From Actinomyces wuliandei (GTDB taxonomy: Bacteria; Actinomycetota; Actinomycetes; Actinomycetales; Actinomycetaceae): a stretch of DNA of 64,000 nucleotides. The stretch is from contig NZ_CP025227.1 in the NCBI RefSeq assembly GCF_004010955.1, positions 2,604,001 through 2,668,000 on the forward strand. The letters run 5' to 3'. The position numbers and the translations under genes are program-made. Numbering within the stretch: position 1 is the stretch's first letter; every line of letters begins with the position of its first letter. Positions 21,204 through 29,177 of this stretch are shown here, piece after piece. The notes under the pieces were generated by a model. It searched no databases, was not told where the DNA came from, and saw only the letters and a list, made by a program, of their open reading frames with translations.

Positions 21204-22202
21204 TCAGCGCTCACCAGCGGTGTCATCAGCACCCAGGTGGCTGAAAGGAGGCACGACGGCCCCCGGCGGTATCTCGACGTCCTCCAGGATCGCGTAGGCC
21301 CCGACACGCACGCCCTGACCCAGGCGGCTCCTCCCACGCAGCAGGACGCCAGGCTCCAGGAGGACGTCCTGGGCCAGCTCCACGGTGACGTCCACCCAGG
21401 CCGACGCGGGGTCCACCACCCCCACCCCCTGGGCCATCCAGCCGGACAGGACACGACGGTTGAGCTCGGCACCAAGCCCAGCAAGCTGGGCACGGTCGTT
21501 GCACCCCTCCACCAGCCAGTGGTCATCAACCACAAGGGCGCTGGTGGGGCGCCCGGCCCGGTAAGCGTGGGCAACGACGTCGGTGAGGTAGACCTCCCCC
21601 TGGTCGTTGTCGGTTCCCAGCGTCGCCAGAGCCTGCCTCAGGTGCCCGGCGTCAAAGACGTAGACGCCGGCGTTGACCTCCCTGACCGCCCGCTGGGCCG
21701 GGGTGGCGTCGCGCTCCTCAACGATCGCGCCGACCGCGCCGTCTGGCTCACGCAGGACACGCCCGTAGCCGGTGGGGTCCTCCAGCTCAGTGGTCAGCAC
21801 GGTGACGGCGTCGCCTCGGTCGGTGTGCTGGGCCACGAGCGCCTCCAGGGTGGCGGTGTCCAGCAGCGGGACGTCCCCACTGGTGACGACGACCCCTCCG
21901 GTGAGGTCCTCAGGCAGCGCCGCCAGCCCGCAGGCCACGGCACGTCCGGTGCCGGGGACCTCGTCCTGGTCCACCGCGACGGCCTGCGGCGCCACCTGGG
22001 CCAGGTGGGCGACGACGGCGTCGCGCTCGTGGCGCACGACGACGACCAGGTGCTGCGGAGCCAGGCCCATGGCAGCGGTCACGGCATGGCCCAGGAGGCT
22101 GCGGCCACCGATGGTGTGCAGTACCTTGGGCGTGGCCGAGCGCATGCGGGTTCCTTGACCAGCGGCCATGACGATGACGGCGGCGGGAGCGGTAGAAGCC
22201 AC
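21204..22202 (-). CDS. glmU: UDP-GlcNAc pyrophosphorylase, GlmU-type, lacking the acetyltransferase domain
   Basis: The N-terminal uridylyltransferase domain is intact: VIVMAAGQGTRMRSATPKVLH (residues ~9-28), VPGTGRAVACG, GDVPLL, GYGRVLRE, EERDATPAQRAVREVNAGVY and NDQGEVYLTDVV. It would make UDP-GlcNAc from UTP and GlcNAc-1-phosphate. A hexapeptide-repeat segment follows (~255-322), and the protein ends at residue 332 after PPFSHLGADD. Typical bifunctional GlmU has ~455-480 residues, so the C-terminal left-handed beta-helix carrying the acetyltransferase active site is absent. Only ~140 bp separate this stop from prs, too little for a remnant of the missing part. GlmU is more likely than other sugar nucleotidyltransferases because of its motifs and the prs neighbour. 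Confidence 0.82.
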   Translation of the reverse strand: MASTAPAAVIVMAAGQGTRMRSATPKVLHTIGGRSLLGHAVTAAMGLAPQHLVVVVRHERDAVVAHLAQVAPQAVAVDQDEVPGTGRAVACGLAALPEDLTGGVVVTSGDVPLLDTATLEALVAQHTDRGDAVTVLTTELEDPTGYGRVLREPDGAVGAIVEERDATPAQRAVREVNAGVYVFDAGHLRQALATLGTDNDQGEVYLTDVVAHAYRAGRPTSALVVDDHWLVEGCNDRAQLAGLGAELNRRVLSGWMAQGVGVVDPASAWVDVTVELAQDVLLEPGVLLRGRSRLGQGVRVGAYAILEDVEIPPGAVVPPFSHLGADDTAGER

Positions 22203-22378
22203 GTGTCCTCTCCTCGGTGGTGCCCGGCAGCCGGGAACCCGGTGCGCCGGACGGATGACTGGCTGGCGACGCGCCTGTGACGTGCCTCTTGACTACTTGT
22301 GCGTACCTAGGGCACCCAGGGCACACGTCGAGCACCTTCCGCGCCCGACGAGCCTGGGCAGACCATATGGTACGTCGC

Positions 22379-22449
22379 TCCGCCCCCAGGACTCGAACCC
22401 GGGCCTCAAGGCTCCAAAGGCCTGCGTGCTGCCACTACACCAGGGCGGA
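22379..22449 (-). tRNA. tRNA-Gln(UUG)
   Basis: A cloverleaf can be folded on the minus strand. The 7-bp acceptor TCCGCCC/GGGCGGA is perfect, the D-arm contains GTGTAGTGGCAGCAC, and the anticodon loop CTTTGGA gives anticodon TTG. The T-arm is CCGGG-TTCGAGT-CCTGG. The length is 71 nt and no CCA is encoded. The top anticodon-stem pair is weak, which is tolerable. Confidence 0.93.
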
Positions 22450-22632
22450 ACGCCGCCTCTGGGGAGGCGTGCGGGCACAGTGTCTCACGGAGGCAGCAGG
22501 ATGCGGGCGGAGCCGCACAGGTGTCGTCGCGGCCGGAATACCATCGCGGCGCTGTCGCGGCTCCACGACGGCAGGTGTCTGACCTCCCGGAGAAGGCGTG
22601 AAGTCACGCAAAGGGAACGGCATGATGGACCC

Positions 22633-23307
22633 ATGTCCCCCAGAAACGGCAAACGCTCCCACCGGATGAGTGCCTCCCAGCGCCGGGAGCAGCTCATCGA
22701 CGTCGCCCGGGGCCTCTTCGCAGAGAAGGGCTTCGAGGCCACCAGCATTGAGGAGGTCGCGGCACGGGCGCAGGTGTCCAAGCCCGTGGTGTACGAGCAC
22801 TTCGGGGGCAAGGAGGGCCTGTACACCGTCATCGTCGACCGGGAGCTGGCTGCGGTCTCCGCGACGATCACCGAGGCCCTCGGCTCCGCACGGTCCTCGT
22901 CCGTCCTCACCGAGCGAGCAGCCCTGGCGCTGCTGACCTACATCGAGAGCTCCTCGGACGGGTTCCGCATCCTGTCCGCCAGCTCAGACAGGGCCGCAGG
23001 CTCCTACTCCACTCTGCTGGCCGACGTCGCTGTCCAGGTCTCCGGGATCCTGGCCTCCCGGTTCCGCGCCCGTGGGCTCGACCCGCGCACCGCCCCCCTA
23101 TACGCCCAGATGCTGGTGGGAATGGTCGCGACACCGTCGCAGTGGTGGTTGAGAAACCGCACAATGAGCAAGGAGGAGGTCGCCGCCCACGTGGTCAACC
23201 TGGCCTGGAACGGCCTGAGCAGGCTGGAACCAGGCCCTACGCTCCAGGCCGACGACGCCTCTGCCCACGGAGCCGACAGCAGCGACGACGTCACGGCGGC
23301 GTCATAA
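22633..23307 (+). CDS. TetR/AcrR-family transcriptional regulator
   Basis: This 224-residue protein has a canonical TetR N-terminus: REQLIDVARGLFAEKGFEATSIEEVAARAQVSKPVVYEHFGGKEGLYTVIVDRE (residues ~18-71), where the segment TSIEEVAARAQVSKPVVYEH is the helix-turn-helix. The C-terminal half is an alpha-helical ligand and dimerisation domain of undefined specificity. ATG 22633 gives the standard length; only a weak GGA precedes it. The frame is open far upstream, across the tRNA complement, but without homology. It lies directly before the polysaccharide cluster (89 bp before the Wzz-like gene), so it could control that cluster, but nothing in the sequence shows this. Confidence 0.85.
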   Translation: MSPRNGKRSHRMSASQRREQLIDVARGLFAEKGFEATSIEEVAARAQVSKPVVYEHFGGKEGLYTVIVDRELAAVSATITEALGSARSSSVLTERAALALLTYIESSSDGFRILSASSDRAAGSYSTLLADVAVQVSGILASRFRARGLDPRTAPLYAQMLVGMVATPSQWWLRNRTMSKEEVAAHVVNLAWNGLSRLEPGPTLQADDASAHGADSSDDVTAAS

Positions 23308-23395
23308 CGTTCCGGGCAGTCCCGGGCAGACTGACCGCACACACGCTAGTCTGGTTGTTCCTGCCATCAGCGGAGCCACCACCGGAACGGAGCCC

Positions 23396-24157
23396 ATGGA
23401 CCCGGAAACTGTCGTCGCCGCCTTGCGCAAGAACGCTGTTCTTGTCGCCCTGCACGTCGTCCTGGGCGCCGTGCTGGGGCTTGCTCTCGGCCTGCTGACT
23501 CCCCCGGTGTACACCTCGACCGCGAGCGCGAACGTAGGTACCGAGCAACCCGACTCCTCCCAGACCAATGACAGCGTCCTCAACTACATGAAGAACATCA
23601 TGCCCACCCTCGTGGAGATGGGGACCTCGGAGGCCGCCCTGTCCCAGGTTGCCGAGGCCACGGGGCTCAGCGAGGACGAGGTGCGCCGGTCTGTCACCAT
23701 CTCCACCAAGACGGAGACGATCATCATTGAGATCCAGGCCTCCCACTCCGACCCCGGCCAGGCCCAGGCCATCGCCGAGGCCGAGGTCGCAGCACTGGAC
23801 TCCGCCGCCCGGGACCTGTCCGAGAGGAGCCAGAACAGCGACCTGACACTCACGCTGGCCGTCCTGGACGCAGCCTCACTGCCCTCGACCCCCTCTAGCC
23901 TGCCCAGCTCACGCACGACGATGATCGGCGCCGCCGTGGGCCTGGCAGCCGGTACTGGGATGGCGCTGCTGCTCTACGTCCTCCAGCGCAGGGACCCTGA
24001 GGCCCACACCATCGCCCCTCTAGTGCTCCTGGGACGGCCCAGGGACGGGGAGAAGGACGCCAGGAGCACCAGAGGGGCTGGAGACGCTGAGGGCTCTGCC
24101 CGCGCCGGAGAGGACTCCTACCCTGGTGGCCCCACCAGGCGGCCGCGAGCCGGATGA
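23396..24157 (+). CDS. Wzz-like polysaccharide chain-length/co-polymerase protein
   Basis: This 253-residue membrane protein has one transmembrane helix near the N-terminus (LVALHVVLGAVLGLALGLLT, ~18-37) followed by the PPVYTSTASANV segment typical of Wzz/CapA-type chain-length determinants. An extracellular alpha/beta region leads to a second helix (~175-196, MIGAAVGLAAGTGMALLLYV) preceded by a Pro-rich PSTPSSLPSSR motif. A charged cytoplasmic tail follows. No Walker kinase domain or Tyr cluster is visible, so it is not a fused BY-kinase. It overlaps the following Wzy-like gene by ATGA, which supports a role in setting polymer length. Confidence 0.78.
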   Translation: MDPETVVAALRKNAVLVALHVVLGAVLGLALGLLTPPVYTSTASANVGTEQPDSSQTNDSVLNYMKNIMPTLVEMGTSEAALSQVAEATGLSEDEVRRSVTISTKTETIIIEIQASHSDPGQAQAIAEAEVAALDSAARDLSERSQNSDLTLTLAVLDAASLPSTPSSLPSSRTTMIGAAVGLAAGTGMALLLYVLQRRDPEAHTIAPLVLLGRPRDGEKDARSTRGAGDAEGSARAGEDSYPGGPTRRPRAG

Positions 24158-25557
24158 CTCTCGTCACGAGTGCACGGCACGGCCGGGCACCCCGACAACA
24201 GGGAGCAGGCCCGGGCACTGCCGGGCACAGCCCCGTTCCTGCGCAGGGTGGGCAGGCGCGGGCACGGCGGCACCAGGACCTCGCCGAGCACGTGCGTCTG
24301 CAGAGCAGGAACGTCCTGGTCCTGGCAGCCCTCCTCATGGTGCTGGTCGGAACCCGTCGCGAGCTGGTCGGGTCCATGGCCACGGCGGACTGTGTGGCAC
24401 TGGCAGCACTGCCCGTGACGTGGTCCGCAGTACGACGCCAGCGCCTGTTCTCCCCTCTTCTGGTGACAGCGGTCCTGGCCGCCCTCACCGGGCTGGCCTT
24501 GTCATGGCTCGTGGACCCAGACTTCAGCGTCATGGCCTCCGCCCAGCGCAACATCATCCTGAGTCTCCTGGGCGTGCCCGCCTCGGTGGCCGCCTTCGTC
24601 TGGGCGGCACAGCGCCTAGGCACCCGCAGCGCCGCCCTGGCCCTGAGCAGCGGCATGGTGCTGGACTCCCTGCGTCTGCTAGGCAGCTCCCCGAACCCGT
24701 GGAAGTTCGGTGTCGGTGCGGCGGTGAGCCTGGTGGTCCTTACCGCCACGGACCGGTACGGGCGCCTGGTCCAGCTGGCCGCCCTGGCCGCCCTGGCCGC
24801 CACCTTCCTGGTCTCGGACGCGCGCTCAAGCCTAGCCTTCCTGGTCGTCACCGCAGGGATCGTGTGCTGGCAGGCACTCGCCTCCTGGCTGGGGTGGCAG
24901 CCTGACCAGCCTCGGCGCCTGGCGCTGACCCAGGTCCTGGCCCTGTCCGCCGTCGGCACTGCTGCCGTCCTGGGGGTGCTGCTCGCCTCCTCCACCGGCT
25001 CCCTGGGCGAGGACGCCCAGGAACGGACCGTGGCCCAGGCCTCGGGACCCGCAGGCTTCCTCCTGGCCGCCCGCCCCGAGCTCGGAGGCTCCTGGGCGCT
25101 CTTCCTCAGCCGCCCCTGGGGTTACGGTGCCGGGGTCATGCCCCGCTACGAGGACGTCCGCGTCGCCAAGGAGGGCATGGCGGCCCTGGGATACGACCCT
25201 GCCAACGGGTACGTGGAGAACTTCATGTTTGGCAACGGCTTCGAGCTCCACTCCGGACTGGCCGACGTCTGGGTCGCCGGCTCCCTGCCGGGGGCGGCGC
25301 TGGTGCTGACTATCCTGTGGCTCACCGTCCTCGCCATGGTGCGGAACCTGGGCAGCCTCCGCGTGACACCCTGGTTGTGCGTCGCCAGCCTTGTCGTCGT
25401 CCAGAACGTGCTTGTCGGCCCCTGGGCGGTGCTGCCCGCCTACCTGCCCCTGGTCCTGGGAAGCGCGATGGTGCAGGCCCCTCTGGGCCGGAGCAAGGCT
25501 GTCGGGACCAGCGTGCCTGCCCGGCGTCCTGTCCCTGTGCCCCCGAGCCGCCCCTAG
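24154..25557 (+). CDS. Wzy-like polysaccharide polymerase / O-antigen ligase-family membrane protein
   Basis: This 467-residue polytopic protein has about ten hydrophobic segments between residues ~50 and ~445. A large extracytoplasmic loop (~300-375) carries RPWGYGAGVMPRYED and the ELHSGLADVW segment. Such a late His-containing loop is typical of the Wzy/WaaL family, which joins undecaprenyl-linked repeat units on the outer face of the membrane. Sequence conservation in the family is low, so the call rests on topology and on coupling to the Wzz-like gene (ATGA overlap at 24154). Its stop overlaps that of the convergent glycosyltransferase in a shared CTAG. Confidence 0.72.
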   Translation: MTLVTSARHGRAPRQQGAGPGTAGHSPVPAQGGQARARRHQDLAEHVRLQSRNVLVLAALLMVLVGTRRELVGSMATADCVALAALPVTWSAVRRQRLFSPLLVTAVLAALTGLALSWLVDPDFSVMASAQRNIILSLLGVPASVAAFVWAAQRLGTRSAALALSSGMVLDSLRLLGSSPNPWKFGVGAAVSLVVLTATDRYGRLVQLAALAALAATFLVSDARSSLAFLVVTAGIVCWQALASWLGWQPDQPRRLALTQVLALSAVGTAAVLGVLLASSTGSLGEDAQERTVAQASGPAGFLLAARPELGGSWALFLSRPWGYGAGVMPRYEDVRVAKEGMAALGYDPANGYVENFMFGNGFELHSGLADVWVAGSLPGAALVLTILWLTVLAMVRNLGSLRVTPWLCVASLVVVQNVLVGPWAVLPAYLPLVLGSAMVQAPLGRSKAVGTSVPARRPVPVPPSRP

Positions 25558-26543
25558 GAGCGGCCGTACTCCTCGTGACTCCTGCGACCAAGGCCAGCAC
25601 CGACCATCCCCTGCCCCCGCGCCACCAGCCGGGCACCCTTGGCAGCGTGCCGCACCTGCCCCGGCAGGAGCCCGACGACCATCCGCAGACCACCAGCGCC
25701 GACCCGCAGGGCGCCACCGAGCAGGGCACGTCCGCGAATACCCGCGTGCAGTCCCGCCCCGGCGCGGACCAGCTCCACACGGACCGCCGTTGCGGCGTGA
25801 GAGCGCTGACGGCGCAGAATCCACCGGTGGTCCAACCGCGCCTGCGGGACGTGGTCGCGTACACGAGCCTCGTCGCACCAGCGGATGACACCACCGCTGT
25901 CGGTGAGCCGACGGGTGAAGAGCGTGTCCTCACCCCCGGTCGCACCGAAGGCCTCGTCGAAGACGAGCCCTGCCTCCCGCACGAACCTGAGGTCCAGCAG
26001 CAGGCAGTTGGAGGCCGCCACCGGCCTGACCGTCCCCGTGGGCCAGGTCCGACGGACAAAGAACCCCCCCGCGACGACCCAGGCGTCAGGCTCGACCTCG
26101 TAGTCAGGGACCACCGGCCCGGCAACCGCCTGGCAGCCTGTGGCGGCACGCAGCCTCAGCAGGGACTCCAGCCAGGACGGCTCAGGGGTCTCGTCATCGT
26201 CGATGAACACCAGCAGGTCGCTGTCCTGCGCCTCCTCCAGAGCCCGGTTACGCACCGCAGCCACCCCGGGGCTGGGCTCCATGACATAGCGGACCACCCC
26301 GGGAGGACTCCCTGAGCCGGGCACGGTCTCCACACGCTCCTCGACAGCCTCACGAGCCGAGCCCGCCGGGTCGTTGTCCACAACGAGCACCTCGGCACGC
26401 GAGACGTACCCGGGCACCACGTCACCCAGCTGGGCGCGCACCGCAGCCACGGTACGCGCAACCTCACGCGGACGGCGGAACGTCGGGACAGCCACGGTCA
26501 GTACGGCTGCCGACCGGGGTGCGTCCGCTGTTGTGCCGCTCAT
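25554..26543 (-). CDS. Glycosyltransferase family 2
   Basis: This 329-residue GT-A-fold enzyme has LTVAVPTFRRPREVARTVAAV at the start, VLVVDNDPAGSA, GVAAVRNRALEEA, and the metal-binding FIDDDETPEPSWL. A GGEDTLFTRRL motif resembles the acceptor-side ED of GT2 enzymes. It probably transfers one sugar of the surface polysaccharide repeat unit; donor and acceptor are unknown. ATG 26543 has GGAGGGG close upstream and overlaps the stop of the preceding minus-strand GT2 (ATGA). The two share ~40% or more by eye (FIDDDETPEP, GGEDxLFTRxLTxxGGVIR) and look like tandem duplicates. Confidence 0.88.
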   Translation of the reverse strand: MSGTTADAPRSAAVLTVAVPTFRRPREVARTVAAVRAQLGDVVPGYVSRAEVLVVDNDPAGSAREAVEERVETVPGSGSPPGVVRYVMEPSPGVAAVRNRALEEAQDSDLLVFIDDDETPEPSWLESLLRLRAATGCQAVAGPVVPDYEVEPDAWVVAGGFFVRRTWPTGTVRPVAASNCLLLDLRFVREAGLVFDEAFGATGGEDTLFTRRLTDSGGVIRWCDEARVRDHVPQARLDHRWILRRQRSHAATAVRVELVRAGAGLHAGIRGRALLGGALRVGAGGLRMVVGLLPGQVRHAAKGARLVARGQGMVGAGLGRRSHEEYGRS

Positions 26544-27595
26544 AGGCCCCCTCCTGCGGAGCGCCCCACCCGTCGCGCGGGTCGGCCTCCAGGCCGCCCG
26601 TACTCCCGCACCCGCACGTCACAGGCACCCACCACCATTCCCAGCCCACCGCAGGAGGAGACCTCGTAGCGGGCCTGGGCAGCCAGGTCGCCCCGCAACC
26701 GGGCACCTGCGCCACGCAGGCAGTCCACTGCCGCCTTGGCTGTCCCCTTGGCAGCATAGGCGACTCGCAGAGGGAGGCGCCCACCCTCCGCCGTGTCCAC
26801 GCGCACACGCACCCAGGAGGAGCCGGAGCGGTAGGCACGACGAAGCACCCAGGCCCGGGTGGCCCGCTGCCGGGGAACCTTCTTCCTGACTACCGCCCCG
26901 GTGGCGAACCGGATCACGCCCCCAGCCCGGGTCAGCTGCCGAGTGAACAGGGAGTCCTCACCCCCGGTCAGCCCGTACCTGGGGTCGAAGCGCAGCCCCA
27001 GACGCCTCACGACCGCCAGGTCGAGCAGGAGGTTGCCCGTGTCAGCACTACCCACCTGGCTGCCGTCCTCCGCCTGCCAGGAGTCGAAGGCCCCCGAGGC
27101 CTCCACCCACGGCGGGGGCGGCTCAGCGAAGTCAGCCGGGGTCGGCCCGGTCACCGCAGCACACCGTGTGGTCCTCCACTGTGCCACCAGGGCAGGCAAC
27201 CAGCGTGGCTCGGGGGTCTCGTCGTCGTCGATGAACACCAGGAGGTCGTCGTCGCAGGCCTCGTCCAGGGCACGGTTGCGCCCGGCGACGATACCTGGCT
27301 CAGGCTCGTGGACGTAGGTCAGCTCAACCTGCACGTCGCCGACGCCTGCCCGGCCTGTCGTGGCGGCTACGGAGCCGACGACAGTACCCACAGGATCCTG
27401 GGGCACGTACTCGTCCAGCACAGCCGCCACAACCGGCCGCGCTCCGGCTGCTGGGTCGTTGTCGACGACAAGGACCCGGGCACGCGCCCAGGGCGCCACA
27501 CTGGCCGCCTGGTCCACCAGCAGGGGCAGGACCGCCTGCAGGTAGGAGTTGCGCCTGTACGTCAGCATCGCAATGGTCAGCGTCGGCTCCACCAC
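26540..27595 (-). CDS. Glycosyltransferase family 2 (paralogue of neighbour)
   Basis: This 351-residue GT2 enzyme has TLTIAMLTYRRNSYLQAVLP, VLVVDNDPAAGA, VAGRNRALDEA, the metal-binding FIDDDETPEPRW, and GGEDSLFTRQLTRAGGVIRF. It contains the same motif set as the downstream gene, with which it overlaps by ATGA, so the pair forms a two-gene operon on the minus strand. I chose GTG 27595 because AGGAGGG lies 7 nt upstream and the GT2 fold begins at once; the open frame continues 73 codons further without similarity. The sugar specificity is unknown. Confidence 0.87.
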   Translation of the reverse strand: MVEPTLTIAMLTYRRNSYLQAVLPLLVDQAASVAPWARARVLVVDNDPAAGARPVVAAVLDEYVPQDPVGTVVGSVAATTGRAGVGDVQVELTYVHEPEPGIVAGRNRALDEACDDDLLVFIDDDETPEPRWLPALVAQWRTTRCAAVTGPTPADFAEPPPPWVEASGAFDSWQAEDGSQVGSADTGNLLLDLAVVRRLGLRFDPRYGLTGGEDSLFTRQLTRAGGVIRFATGAVVRKKVPRQRATRAWVLRRAYRSGSSWVRVRVDTAEGGRLPLRVAYAAKGTAKAAVDCLRGAGARLRGDLAAQARYEVSSCGGLGMVVGACDVRVREYGRPGGRPARRVGRSAGGGL

Positions 27596-27834
27596 GCCCT
27601 GTCCCTCCTGGTTCCCCTTAGCTTCTCCCGCCGCTGGCGGCCGTGGCACGCACCCAGCACCGGCACCAGTGCGAGACTCGCCTGCCATCCCCTGCCGGGA
27701 GCCTGGGCGGCACCCGCCAACGGTACTATCTCTGCACACACTCGTCCTGCCCCTGCCGCGTCGGCACCAGGCACCGGCAGTCCTGGCCGCATCTCGGGCC
27801 ACCCTGTGCCCCATACCCTCGGAAGGCTCGTGAC

Positions 27835-28932
27835 ATGACTACCCAGCCCGCCCCTCATGACGACCACGGCCGCCTGTCCCCGGGCACGGCCACCGGTACC
27901 AGCGCTCTGCCGTCCCGTGAGCCTCAGCCGACAGAAAAGACCTGGAGGCCCCCGCACCTGTGCCCCACCTCGGGTGCCCAGCTGCTGTCACGCACGGCGA
28001 TCATCGTCGTCAGCTACGACTCCGCCTCTCTTCTGGGCCGCAACCTCGCCCAGGTCGCCCAGGCCGCACCGGAGGCGGCCGTGGTCGTCGTCGACAGCTA
28101 CTCCAGCCCTGAGGCACGTACCGCCCTCCTTCGTCTGGCGGAGGAGCACGGCTGGTCCACGGTACTGCCGCCGACCAACCTCGGGTTCGGCGCGGGCATG
28201 AACCTGGGCGCCGCGAAGGCCCTCGACCAGGGTGCTGAGCTGCTTGTCCTGCTCAACCCGGATGCTGTCATCGACCGCCCCAGCCTGCTCAGGCTGGCCA
28301 CCAGGGCAGCGGGGAACCCGAGTGCCCTGGTGGCCCCGGTCCTCACCAACTCCAGCGGCCGCACCGTCTCCGACGGCGCGGTGGTGTGCCTGGCTGACGG
28401 CTCGATGCGCTCGCGCCGCTCCCGGAGGCCCGTACCGCCAGGGGGAACACATCCCTGGCTGTCCGGGGCCTGCCTGGCCCTGTCCAGTGAGCTGTTCGAG
28501 ACGGTGGGAGGCTTTGACGCCCGCTACTTCCTGTACTGGGAGGATGTTGACTTCTCCTCACGCGTCCTGGCATCCGGAGGAAGCCTGGTGCTGGCCCGTG
28601 ACGCGACAGCCACCCACGACGAGGGTGGCACGCACGCCCAGGAGCACAGTACACGCGCCAAGTCGGACACCTACTACTACTACAACATACGCAACCGGCT
28701 GCTCTATGCCGGGCTGCACCTGGACCGTCCTCACCAGCGGCGCTGGGCGGTGACCGCCCTGGCTGCTGCCCGCGAGACCGTGCTTCGCGGCGGTCGGCGC
28801 CAGCTGCTGGGCTCGCGCCAGCCGCTGCGCACAGCAGCAGCAGCGACTCGCGACGGGCTGACACTGCTGCGTCAGGCGCGGCAGGGACTGCTTCCGGACC
28901 CCACGGAGCCCATCCTGCGGCCTGGCACCTAG
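27835..28932 (+). CDS. Glycosyltransferase family 2, WbbL/rhamnosyltransferase-like
   Basis: This 365-residue GT2 enzyme has TAIIVVSYDSASLL, VVVVDSYSS, NLGFGAGMNLGAA, the LLNPDAVID variant of the DxD motif, and WLSGACLALSSELFETVGGFDARYFLYWEDVDFSSRV with the ED catalytic pair. These are landmarks of the WbbL/rhamnosyltransferase-like branch. A ~45-residue N-terminal extension precedes the domain. ATG 27835 has GGAAGG 8 nt upstream. It is divergent from the GT2 pair at 25554-27595 across ~240 bp that must hold both promoters. Confidence 0.88.
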   Translation: MTTQPAPHDDHGRLSPGTATGTSALPSREPQPTEKTWRPPHLCPTSGAQLLSRTAIIVVSYDSASLLGRNLAQVAQAAPEAAVVVVDSYSSPEARTALLRLAEEHGWSTVLPPTNLGFGAGMNLGAAKALDQGAELLVLLNPDAVIDRPSLLRLATRAAGNPSALVAPVLTNSSGRTVSDGAVVCLADGSMRSRRSRRPVPPGGTHPWLSGACLALSSELFETVGGFDARYFLYWEDVDFSSRVLASGGSLVLARDATATHDEGGTHAQEHSTRAKSDTYYYYNIRNRLLYAGLHLDRPHQRRWAVTALAAARETVLRGGRRQLLGSRQPLRTAAAATRDGLTLLRQARQGLLPDPTEPILRPGT

Positions 28933-29088
28933 GCGACACCGGCGGAGGAGGACACCACCCAGTCAGGGTAGCGGCCTGAGCGCGGTGGAGTGGCACCCAC
29001 AGCCTGCCCGGCGGCCTCCCGGCCCGGTAGTGCCCCAGTGCTACCTCCGTCTACCCGCAGGACGCGACCGCGACTGCTGCGGGACGCG

Positions 29089-29123
29089 CCCTGCCCCCGG
29101 GCTGTCAGGACCCAGGGGCAGGG
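29089..29123. terminator. Terminator-like hairpin between convergent genes
   Basis: CCCTGCCCC (29089-29097) pairs with GGGGCAGGG (29115-29123), with partial further pairing toward a loop of about 10 nt. It lies in the 245-bp gap between the convergent glycosyltransferase (+) and propeller protein 1 (-). No T-run is seen. Confidence 0.5.
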
Positions 29124-29177
29124 TAGCACTGTCAGAAAGTTGGCACCGTGTCAGTTAGCCCGCCTCAGCTAGCGCCG

